NCBI RefSeq assembly: GCF_004027225.2
Contig: NC_044291.2
Location: forward strand, 9,284,707 to 9,348,706
Direction of reading: 5' to 3'
DNA: 64,000 nucleotides
Origin: Strigops habroptila
Taxonomy: Eukaryota; Chordata; Aves; Psittaciformes; Psittacidae
The notes beneath the pieces were generated by a model, which did no database searches, was not told the origin of the DNA, and worked only from the letters and a program-made list of their open reading frames with translations. Positions 37,201 through 49,200 of the stretch are shown here, one piece after another (position 1 is the first letter of the stretch; the number at the start of each line of letters is the position of its first letter). Position numbers and translations under genes: made by a program.

Positions 37201-40200
37201 GCTCTCATCCCATGGGATGTGCAGCATCCCCTGCAGCAAACGGCTCCTTCCCTGTCTGCTGCTGGGAGCTTGGCTCCGGTGAGCAGTGCCAGAGCCAGCG
37301 TGGGGAGTGTTTAGTCTGGGTTCATGCCCCCAGCGCTGCATCGCTCCTCCCCAGTGCCTTGGCACAGGCTCGAGCCGTCGGGAAGAGCTGGAGGCAACTC
37401 AGATTCTTTCCTTTCACAGGCTCTGGGGCAAAGTTGAGAGCAGGACTCAAAGGAGAGGTCCCGTGTGCCAAAGGCAGCCCTGGGGAAGCTGCGGTGCTTT
37501 GGGGAGGGGGTCGGTTTGGTGTAGGAGCCTCAGGTGGGGTCTGGAGCTGGAGTGGGGAGAGGGATGGGTGCTGCGTGGGTCAGGGTGTATGTGGGGAGGG
37601 TGCTCCATGGGTCAGGGTGCTCCATAGGGCAGAGTGTACATGGGGAGGGTGCTGCATGGGGCAGGGGTTGCTCCATAGGGCAGGGTGTACATGAGGAAGG
37701 TGCTCCATGGGTCAGGGTCTATATGGGTCAGGGTCTGCATGGGGTAGGGTACTGCATGAGGCAGGGGTTGCTCCATGGGGCAGGGTGTACATGAGGAGGG
37801 TGCTCCATGGGTCAGGGTGCTCCGTAGGGCAGAGTGTACATGGGGAGGGTGCTGCATGGGGCAGGGGTTGATCCGTGCTGCAGGGTCTACGTTGGGAGGG
37901 TGCTTCATGGGGCAGGGTCTACATGGGGTAGGGTACTGCATGAGGCAGGGGTTGCTCCATGGGGCAGGGTGTACATGAGGAAGGTGCTCCATGGGTCAGT
38001 GTCTACATGGGTCAGGGTCTGCATGGGGCAGGGTGCTGCATGGGGCAGGGGTTGCTCCATGGGTGTATGTGGGTCAGGGGTGCTGCAAAGGTTGGGGCGA
38101 TACAGTCCCACTTTCCCCTGTGGCTGATGGCCCAGAAGGAACCCTGGGGCTGGGGGGTGATTGCGACGTCCCTCCTGCCCCATGCGTCCATGAGGCTGCC
38201 AGGGAAGGGGATGCTCTCCAGCACCATGCTCTGGAGCTGGGGGTGATGTGGGGGTCCTTGCCCCACATGGGGAGCCTCGTGGGTCCTTTCCCCTTCTCAT
38301 CTCCCGGCTGGAGCATCGGAGCTTCCCCACCCTTGTGTAGCCTGGTCCTTATGGGGCACAATGGGGTCGGGTGGGGGTGAGTGATGCTTGGGTCTGGAAA
38401 ATGGGGGGGTTGCCCCCCAGTCTCAGTGGACAAGGCATGGGAAGCCATGAGCGTCACCGGAATCAGCTCAATGTCAGGAATTTCCTGCTGGGGTGAGGAA
38501 TCCATGGCATTAGCGTGAAAGGCCAAAACAAAGAGATCCTGCTGACCCCACACGGGTCCCTGTGTGGACGGGGAGGGCAGCTCAGCAGGCGCAAGGTGTC
38601 GCAGCGGGGTGCTGGGGGTGTGCAGCAGGAGCCCCCCCGATCCATCCCCTGCTAACGCAGCCGCCCTGTCCCGCTGCAGAGAGGACGGGGAAGGTGCTGG
38701 GGGAGTTCTGCCGGTGCTATAAGGAGCAGTTCGGCGTCGCGCTCTTCAACAGTGTCCGCTATGAGATCGAAGGCAACGGGGGGCCGCAGGCTCAGCTGCT
38801 GCACCGCAAGGTAAGAGCCGGGAGCTGATGGGGGCTCCATCCCCATTCCCAGTGTTCCTGGGCTAATGTCCTCTCCAAAGCCTGGGAATGTCCCCTTTCC
38901 CCATTCCACTGGTCCAGCCCAACCCTGTGGCACCGTGCACTAACCGCGCAGCACATGGGGCTCCCTAGGATGGTTTTTCTTCCCAATCCATGCAATGAGC
39001 CCACCCAGGCAAGGCTGGCTCTTGGCTGCAGCCCCTATGGAAGTCTGTGCATGAGGACCAGGGCTGGCAGCTCCTGGGACCCCCCTGTGCCCAGTGAAGC
39101 CGACGCAGGGTGTGCTGGGCTGTTGTCCTCTTGCTGCTGGGTGAGAGTGATGCTCCAAACGCCTGCAAAGGGCAGGAATCGCTTGCAGGCATCCCTGACC
39201 CCATGGGGAAGAGGAGTTAGTTCTGAGCTTCCAGGAGCCACGTGCTTCCTGCCTTGGGAAAGGTCTCCAAGCATCATCCCTCCTTGTTGCTGTGGCTGCA
39301 GCACCTGGGGATGGATCCTGCCCTCCCTTCCCACCTCCAAAGGCAGATGCACACCAGACAGGGCTGCTCATCAGGAGACAGGGTTTGGGGTTCCTCCATG
39401 GCCAGGTCAGTGGAGCTGCTGTCCTGGGGTTGCTCATGAAAGCAGGAGGAGATGTGATTGCACATGGGAATAGGCTTCTGTGTTTGTCCAGGGCTGGAAG
39501 GGGTGGGCTTTCAAGAAATGGTGAGGCGCTGGCACAGGGTGCCCAGAGAAGCTGTGGCTGCCCCATCCCTGGCAGTGTTCAAGGCCAGGTTGGACACAGG
39601 GGCTTGGAGCAACCTGCTCTAGTGGAAGGTGTCCCTGCCCGTGGCAGGGGTTGGAACTGGATGGGCTTTAAGGTCCCTTCCAACACAAACCATTCCATGG
39701 TTCTATGAAGCCAACCCATAGAGCCCAGGACCAGACAATGCTTAAATGCTCTGGACCTCATGGAGGAGCAATGACAGGACCAGGCATTCTCTTCTCCTAT
39801 CTGCCCCTCCCGCACATCCAGAGCCTGGTCCTGGTCCCCATCACTCCCAGTCCCTGCAGCAATGGTGCCGACAGCACGGGGCACTCCCAGCCCAGCCCAG
39901 CTATTTGGCACATACCTGCCTGTCCCAAATACATGCCAGGGTTGGGTGGTGACACCTTGGTGACCGCCTGGGGCAAGAAGGAGGTGCGAGGAGGGACAAC
40001 TGTGCTGGAGCTCCCAACGTGCTGGTGGCCATAGAATCACAGAGTCCCAGCCTGGTTTGTGTTGGAAGGGACCTTAAAGCTCATCCAGTCCCAACCCCCT
40101 GCCATGGGGTGCCATGATCTCCTGGAGCTGGCACCCCCTTCCTGCCCCATCCCTGCTGATAGCCTTAGGGTCGGGGTTCTCATCCCTACCGCTGTCCCCA

Positions 40201-43200
40201 GCCCTGCAGGACTTCGTGCTTTCTCCTCCCTCTTCCAAGGCCTTTGGAAGCACTGAGGAGCAGCGAGAGCCTGTCAGCTTGTTTGCTCCCTGCCACCCAA
40301 AGTGTGGGTTTGGGGGGCTGGGGGAAGGCAATGGGGCTCCTGTGAACCAGGAGATGGACACAGCAGGGAGAGAAGAGAGAAAGGTCCTGGGCATGGTGCG
40401 ACCCAAGCCCTGGCTGTTCCCTCCTGATGGCCACCATGGTGAATGGTGGGTGGCCAAGGCAGCAGAGGCGCCAATGCACGCTCCTGGCCTCACAAGAGCT
40501 CTTGGCTCTTCTTTATGTTCCTGGGATCATAAAATTTCCTGGGAGGAATTCTGGACTTACTCAGCCTGTGTTTGGAATGGAGTAAATGCTGCTGGTGTGT
40601 GAGCCAGAGGGGCTGGAGAGACAGCCTGGTCCTGCCACTGCTCCGCCAGGAAGTCCAGAGCATTTAAGCATTGCCTGGTCCTGGGCTCTATGGGGTGGCT
40701 TCGTAGAACCATGGAATGGTTTGTGTTGGAAGGGACCTTAAAGCTCCTCCAGTTCCAACCCCTGCCACGGGCAGGGACACCTTCCACTAGAGCAGGTTGC
40801 TCCAAGCCCCTGTGTCCAACCTGGCCTTGAACACTGCCAGGGATGGGGCAGCCACAGCTTCTCTGGGAAAAGTCTGTGCCAGCGCCTCAGCACCCTCACA
40901 GGGAAGAGCTTCTGCCTCAGAGCTCATCTCAATCTCCCCTCTGGCAGGTTAAAGCCATTCCCCTTGTCCTGTCCTTACAGGCCCTTGTCCAAAGCCCCTC
41001 TCCAGGTTTCCTGGAGCCCCTTTAGGCACTGGAGCTGCTCTAAGGTCTCCCCTTCAGGAGCCTTCTCTTCTCCAGGCTGCCCCAGCCCAGCTCTCTCAGC
41101 CTTCCAAGAGGCTTCTTGATTTTCCTCTTCCATGTCTCATATGGAGACCATGCTAGGGCAGAGCTTGCTTCCTGCCATCTACAGCTTGCCTCTGACCTGC
41201 ACCCTGGCAGGACCTTCTCTTTGATCGCCATTACCAAGCAGTGCCACTCATGCCCCAGGCTGTGGCTGCCCCGTCCCTGGCAGTGTTCAAGGCCAGGTTG
41301 GACACAGGGGCTTGGAGCAACCTGCTCTAGTGGAAGGTGTCCCTGCCCGTGGCAGGGGGTTGGAGCTGGATCAGCTTTAAGGTCCCTCCCAACACAAACC
41401 AGTCTGGGGTTCTATGATTCGGGCACCAGAATTTGCAGTGCTAAAGGAGATAACCCAGTGGTGACCTTGGAGACCCTCAGCACAGCCCCAGCACAGAAAC
41501 CCTGACCCAAACCACCACAAAGAGACTTTGCTGAGCTCCCTGAGCCAGGCTGTGGCTGTGGGATGGAGCTGCCCCTCTCCCTCCACCCCCTGTGTCACCC
41601 ACGGCGTGTCTCCTCCCTGCAGGTCCCTCTGGAGGACCACGTCATCTACTCGGGCAACCTCTTCCACTACATCGAGGAGAACAAGAAGTGGAGGAACCGC
41701 TTCTGCGTGGTCCCACACAACTACGGCTTGGTCCTCTATGAGAACAAACTGGTGAGGGGCATCACCCACCTCCGGTGGGCACAGCTCCAAAGGGGGACAC
41801 CCCATCATCACCCCGCATCATCCATGACCATGTTTCTCTGCTCAGGCCTATGAGCGGGACCTGCCACCCCGTGTGCTAATCAACAGTGCTGGCTACAAGA
41901 TCCTCACCTCGGTGGACCAGTACCTGGAGCTGGTGAACAGCAGCCTGCCTGGTTAGTGCTCCTGGTGCCTGCGGGGTGAAGAGGGATGCTCGGGGTCCCC
42001 TGTACCCCAGTGCTGCTGGGCATCCCTTGGGGACCTTTGGTAAGGGGTGGTTTTGGGGTGTAGCATTCCTGGGAACCTTTGGAAGGGTGGGTTTGGGGTG
42101 TAACGTCCTTGTGGACCTTCTGGAAGGGTGGGTTTGGGGTGTAGCATCCTTGGGGACCTTCTATAACAACTGATTTTGGGGTGTAGCATCCCTGGGGACC
42201 TTTGGGAAGGGCTTCACACTGGAAATAATGATTTTCTTCTTTTCTTTTTTTTTTTAATTTTCACTTCTGATTTCCTTTTTGGAAGAATTTGCACTTACTT
42301 TGCCCATGATTTTGGTAGAACCCACAGCCAAGGCACTGGGAAGGAGCTGAGGGATGTTGTGTGTCGCTGCTGCACCCCCAGCCCTACATCCCCATCCCTG
42401 CTCTGCTCCTCACAGCATCCTCCCCTCTTTGGCAGGTGTGACACCCAAATTGGGGCAGACCCCCATCTTTAAGTGCCCCACGGATTTCCCCCTCATTCTC
42501 TGGCACCCCTATGCCCGGCACTATTACTTCTGTGTGATGACAGGAAAGGAGCAGGAGAAGTGGAGGGCAGTGTTCCAGGACTGTGTACGGCACTGCAACA
42601 ATGGTGAGGGATACTGGGGGGGGACAACATGGGGCTCTGGGGTGGGGAAAGCATCTTCCTCCTGCTCCAACCAACCCTCACAGTGGTTGGTTTGGGTTTG
42701 GGGCCAAAGGGGATGATTTGGAGGTCAAGAGGAGGAATTGGCTGAGCATCATTGAGCATCTCATCATCTCTGTGGGTGAGGATGGGGAGAGGGAGGGATC
42801 ATAGAATCATCGGATGGTTTGTGCTGGAAGAGACCTTAAAGCTCCTCCAGTCCCAACCCCCTGCCACGGGCAGGGACACCTTCCACTAGAGCAGGTTGCT
42901 CCAAGCCCCTGTGTCCAACCTGGCCTTGAACACTGCCAGGGATGGGGCAGCCACAGCTTCTCTGGGCACCCTGTGCCAGCGCCTCAGCACCCTCACAGGG
43001 AAGAGCTTCTGCCTAAGAGCTCATCTCAATCTCCCCTCTGGCAGGTTAAAGCCATTCCCCTTGGCCTGTCCCTACAGGCCCTTGCCCAAAGCCGCTTTCC
43101 AGGTTTCCTGGAGCCCTTTAGGCACTGGAAGCCTCTCCTCCTCCTCAGCATGTGATGGAAACACCTCACAGGGTGGGCAGTGGTCCCAGGGATGCTCTGT

Positions 43201-46200
43201 GCTCGTGGATTCCAGCATTTCCACAGCCTGGATTTCTCTGTGGGATGGTTCTTCCCTCCTGATCCCCATTTCTGCCCCTCTCTGCTCTTGTGGATGCTGT
43301 TTCCAATTCCATGAAAGCTCTTTTGTTGCTGTCAAGCAATTCATTTATCCTTTTCCTTACTAGAGACTCTGGTTCTGCCTCTGGTAGCGATGAGGGTGGG
43401 AATTTTCACCTCCCTTTTGTAACACCGAAGACCTGGGGATATGCAGCAGCATTCCTCACACAGGTGGTGTCCAGCCTGGTTTCCCCGGAGCCTGGGTGCC
43501 CCTGGCTGCTCTGGGAATGTCCCTTGTCCTATACGATGCCTTGTGCCCACCACACTGGCTGTTGTCCCTGTTTTAGCTGTGATTTGGGCAAAAAGTGGCT
43601 TCAGACTCACATTCCTTCTTCAGTTTCCCCAGCAAGAGGGGATTATCGTGTGCTATGGTGCAAAGTCGAGGTGTAGCATCTCTCCCCAGTGTTGGGTACC
43701 CCCATCCCACGGTGCAGCATCACCTCAGGCTAGGGTCCAGGCTTGGGTGGTTGCTTTCCATCCCTGACAAGTCGAGCTCAGACTCGTAGCAATGAGCAAA
43801 CTCATTACATCTCCCCTGTGAAGTGGCACCGTGGCTTCCACCAACCAGCCCTGTCTTGTCCCTGGGCACAGCCAGGGATGAGTGACCCTGGTGGGGTAGG
43901 TCCTGCCCTGCTCTCAGGTTTGGAGGAGGAGGTTTGGCCATAGGAGCTCTGGCATGGTACGAAGCCCTTACCATGGTGTTAAGCGCACACCATAGTGTGA
44001 AGCCCATACAAGGCTGCCCCACTGGGCTGCAAGAAGCCATGGCTGGAGAAGCTCCAGCCCCTGAAATCTCTCACCAAGCACTGAGAAAGGCTCAGACTTG
44101 ACTTTCTCAGTGTTTTTTTCCCCTCTGTATTAAGCTGCCCCTTAGGAAAAGCTGCTTAGGCTTGGAGTTCAATGTAATCATCTTAGGAAAACCTGCGTGC
44201 ATTGGAAGAGATCCGCTCCCTTCCCTGGGCTGGGGAGAAGAAACCAGCCCTGGCTCCATCTCCACAGCTTGCTGGGTGGTCCAGGGATGTGCTGTGACCC
44301 TCCACTGTCACCTCATGCTCTTGGGCCATGTGCCAGTGGGCTCCTGCCCATCCATTGCCCCATCTCCTCCTCCTCCCCGTGGGCTCCCAGCACCCTGATG
44401 GGTGACTCATTCCCATGTGCTTTCCTCTTCCTCCCCACATCCTGCAGGGCCCCCTCCTTCCTCCAGCGCCCCCTGGCTGCCCCATCCTGCTGGTGGGGCC
44501 CCATAGAGCATTGGGGGTCACTGAGCCCCCTCATCCTGCCCAGCCCCTGCGCCTGGGTCCTCCCTGCCCTTGGTGTGCAGACAGATTGGGACTCCCCCAC
44601 AGCCACTGGTGTATTTGGAGACTGCTGCCCCGCAACCCAGTCCGAGGCTTGGGATGGGATCTCGCAGTCCTGGTGAGAGCTCCAAGCTCCTTGTGTGGGT
44701 CCAAGGGTGTGGGGGACACAAAGGACTCCTCAAAAGTGGGTTGGGATGCTACAGCAGCTCTCACTGCTGGGCTGCTCACTCATCCCCTATCCCTTTCATC
44801 CCTCATTTCCAGGCATCTCCGAGGACTCCAAAGTGGAGGCTCCAGCCTTCACGGATGCAGTCCGCATGTACCGCCAGTCGAAGGAGCAGTACGGCACGTG
44901 GGACATGCTGTGTGGCAACGAAACCCAGGTGAGGTCCCCTGCTCCCCCCACGGCTCCAAGGCAGGGATGCAGGATGAGCAGGGTCCCCACAGCCTCCTGC
45001 CCTCGCAGGTCCTGAGCAACCTGGTGATGGAGGAGCTGCTGCCCGAGCTGAGGAACGCCATCGGGCCCCGCCTGAAGGGCAAAGCGCAGGAGCGCCAGAG
45101 GACGTGGATCCAGGTATGGGGCTGTTGGGGGGCCATCAGTGCCTGCACTGCCTCTGCTGCGCCGTGCACTGCCTCTGCTCTGTGCCAGAGCCAGCACAGC
45201 CGCCCGCATCCCCCTCTGCCCCCTAAGAAACCATCTTTACTCTCCACCATCCTTGTTCCCCACTGTCCTTATTCCCCTCCGTCCTCATTCTCCACCATCC
45301 TCATTCTCCTCCAACTCTATTCCCCCCCCGTCCTTATCCCCCCCATGTCCTTATCCCCCCCATGTCCTTATCCCCCCCATCCTTATCATCCCCTCCATCC
45401 TTTATTCCCCTCCATCCTTTATTCCCCTCCATCCTTACTCTCCACGCTGCCTCCTTGCTGCCCCCCCAGCAGCCCTTCCTGCACTGCCGGTCCCTGGGGG
45501 GGGAAGCAGGCAGAAGGAAGCCCAGCCCTGGAGCAAAGCCCGTCCTGGCTATATTTAGTGAGCCATTTTTAGAGCAGCACAAGCTAAATCCAGGCTGAAC
45601 CCTTGCGAAAGACCAAGAGCTCTTTCTAAGTGCCTGTTAAATCCCTAAGAGCTGATGGATAATTACCACCAGGCCTGGAATGCGCCTCCGGGGCAGCCTA
45701 AAAAACGACCAAACACTGCTTTTCCAGGAGCTGTGGTTGTAGCTGCAAAGCTGGGAAGCCCCAGGGAGATGGGGGGGTGTTTGTTAGGGGGGTGGCTCTG
45801 CCTTCTGCCAGACCCAAAATCACTGTGTGAAAAGCAAAGTGAGTGTGAAGCCTCAATGAGCAGCTTCAACCCCATCATGTGGTGGGCTTCTGAGACCCCA
45901 GGGATAGAACAGCCTTCAAATGGGGTCATGGGCTCTCATGCCTGGACCACCAGCCCCCCCAACCCTGCAGCATAGCATCCTCATGCCTGCAGCATCCTCA
46001 TCCCTGTAGCCCCCCCATCCCTCCATCACCCCCATCCCTGCAGCCCCCCCATCCCTGCAGCACCCCCAGACCTGCCTGGAGGTTAACAGAGGCAGATGCT
46101 CAGCTCTCTGCCCCTTGGGCACCACTTTAAACCATCTCTGCTCCATGGGAGCTTCATCTCCCCCAGCTGAGGGGTCCCTGGTGTCAAAATCTCCTGTCAG

Positions 46201-49200
46201 CCTGTGACAAGGGGTCTGGTCAGGGCATGGTGAAGGCTTGGCAGGTCCTGCAGGTGGCTGTTACTGGAGGTGATGGTTAGTGGGGAAATACGAGACATGG
46301 GGGGGGGCTGCTGACCTCCCCATCTTGCCCTCTCCAGATCTCAGATGCTGTCTATAGGATGGTCTATGAGCAGACCAATGCTCAGTATGACGCAGTGATG
46401 GCCAAGTGTGAGCAGGAGCGGTCCCAGATGGAGAGCACTATCCGCACGGACATGGACCAGATCATCACCTCCAAGGAGCACTTGGCCAGCAAGATCCGAG
46501 GTACAGCCCTGCGGGGAGACAAGGATGTGGACATGGATGTAGCTGTGTCCGTGACCAGCTCCTGGTGTGACATTGCTGTTGTTTCGCCAGAAGGTGCTGG
46601 GGTGCACATCGTCATAGGCATTGTCCTAAAAGATGGGGGACGAGGTGGGCAGTGGGTAGGAGCAGGTTCAGTACAGCCTGAAGGCCTTCTGCATCAACAC
46701 CTTGTGTTGTCCTGCAAGGCTGGAAGCCTCCTTCTGTAGGGGCTTGTGAAGAGGGGCATGTCCCTCTCTTTGGGGTGGGTTTAGGACCTGATCTGAAGAG
46801 CTGGAAGGAGCCTCACCATGTTCATCCCTGCTTTCTGCCCAGCATTTGTCCTCCCCAAAGCGGAGGTGTGTGTCCGTAACCATGTCCAGCCCTATATCTC
46901 CTCCATCCTGGAGGCCCTGATGACCCCCACCAGCCAGGGCTTTGCCGAGGTGCGAGAGGTGTTCTTCAAGGAGGTGACGGACATGAACATGAACATCGTC
47001 AATGAAGGTGGCCTGGAGAAGCTGGTGGAGGTGAGACCCTGCTGGCCGGTGGGCTTGGGGGTGGCAGGGCCAGTCCTGCTGCATCCTCAGTGCAGGCAGC
47101 ACTAGGGGATCCCAGGATGAGGAATTGCATGGGGATGAAGCCCCTGTGCATGGTTGTCCTGCCCTGCTGAGCCTGGCTTTGTCCCCAGTACATGGAGAAG
47201 CTTTCCCACCTGGCCTTCCACCCGGTCAAGATGCAGTCGTGCTATGAGAAGATGGACCAGCTGAAACTGGAGGGTCTTCAGCAGCGATTTGATGTCACCA
47301 GCACATCTGTCTTCAAGCAGAGGGCCCAGATCCACATGAGACAGGTGGGATGGGGACCGGGGTCCCCCTGTGTCCCCCTGGGCAGAGGCAGAGCAGAGCC
47401 CAGGCCGGTCCAACCCAGGGATTTGGCTGCCCTGTCTCAAGGACCTTCATGTCATTGGCACCCTGCTAAGGGTGTGTGATGGATCTGGCCATTCCCTTTG
47501 GTCTGGAGCCCGAGCAGTGGGGCAGCCCATGGCAGCAGCATGGTGTATCCTTCTGGCTCAGCACACAGACTTGGGCATCACAGCACAGTTGCCCCTTTGC
47601 CACCAAGCCCAGTGGCACCAGCAAACCCAGTAGCCCAATTCTGGTGTCTAACCCAGCCAAATCTGTAGCCGGGTGTAGGGGAAGGGGGTGCAAACCATCG
47701 GGGTGGACGGATGGTCCCTTTGGGTCCCCGTGTGCTAACCATCTGCCTCTGCTGACAGCAAATGGATGATGCTGTGTACACATTCGAGACGCTGCTCCAT
47801 CAGGAGCTGGGGAAGCTGCAGGGCAAGGACGACCTGTGCAAATCCATCCAGCGCATCCTTGAGAGGGTGCTCAAGGTGAGGGGTGTGGATCAGGGCTTTG
47901 GTGGTGTTCAGTGGCCTTGGGCCAAGGGAGGGGATCCTGCCCCTCTGCTGCGCTTTGGGGAGACCCCCCCTGCAGTCCTGATCCAGCTCTGGGGCAACAG
48001 CACCAGAGGGACGTGGAGCTGCTGGAGCGAGGCCAGAGGAGGCCCCGGAGCTGCTGCGAGGGCTGGAGCAGCTCTGCTCTGGAGCCAGGCTGAGGGAGCT
48101 GGGCTGGGGCAGCCTGGAGAAGAGAAGGCTCCTGAAGGGGAGACCTTAGAGCAGCTCCAGTGCCTAAAGGGGCTCCAGGAAACCTGGAGAGGGGCTTTGG
48201 GCAAGGGATGTAGGGACAGGCCAAGGGGAATGGCTTTAACCTGCCAGAGGGGAGACTGAGATGAGCTCTGAGGCAGAAGCTCTTCCCTGTGAGGGTGCTG
48301 AGGCGCTGGCACAGGGTGCCCAGAGGAGCTGTGGCTGCCCCATCCTTGGCAGTGTTCAAGGCCAGGTTGGACACAGGGGCTTGGAGCAACCTGCTCTAGT
48401 GGAAGATGTCCCTGCCCGTGGCAGGGGTTGGAACTGGAGGAGCTTTAAGGTCCCTTCCAACACAAACCAGGCTGGGATTCAATGAGAAGGATGTGAGGGG
48501 CAGAGAAACCTTCCACCCCACAGCCCTCACTGACCCATTGACTCTTTCACCCCCAGAAATACGACTACGACAGCAGCACTGTGCGGAAGAAGTTCTTCAG
48601 GGAGGCCCTGCTGCAGATCACCATCCCCTTCCTGCTGAAAAAGCTGGCACCGACCTGCAAGGGGGTAAGAGGGTGAAGTTTGGGGTGAGGGGGCTGGAGC
48701 ATCCCTCCCTACTGTCCCCCCTGGCTGAGTGGCCTCTTTTCCCATGGCAGGAATTAGCCAAGTTTCAGGAGCTGATCTTCGAGGACTTTGCCAGCTTCAT
48801 CCTGGTGGAGAACACTTACGAGGAGGTTGTGCTACAGTCGGTGATGAAAGACATCATGCAAGGTAGAGTTCTGCAGTGCCAGGGAGCTCCAGCACCCGGG
48901 GGTGGGTGCTGGGTGTAGTCAGTGCAAGCCAATCCTGGCCTAAGCATCACCTGCAGGGTCCATGATGGGTGCTGGGGACCAGAGGAGGGAGATCATAGAA
49001 TCACATGGGTTGGAAGGGAGCTTAAAGCTCATCCAGCTGCAACCCCCTGCCACGGGCAGGGACACCTTCCACTAGAGCAGGTTGCTCCAAGCCCCTGTGT
49101 CCAACCTGTCCTTGAACACTGCCAGGGATGGGGCAGCCACAGCTTCTCTGGGCAAGATGACCCCATGCAGAATTATGGGAATGTACAAGGAAAGATGATC

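Larger units (their letters stand above)
22236..38679. other. NIBAN2 intron 1 (16.4 kb)
   Basis: Contains eight CR1 fragments, a 14-bp triplicate, a TCC/TTC pyrimidine tract (about 24993-25036), a TG-rich microsatellite and a 0.5-kb minisatellite, all listed separately. The remainder looks single-copy. No nested gene with plausible splicing or family similarity was found on either strand. Confidence 0.75.
38811..41622. other. NIBAN2 intron 2
   Basis: About 2.8 kb with four CR1 fragments listed separately. No other gene recognised. Confidence 0.7.
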
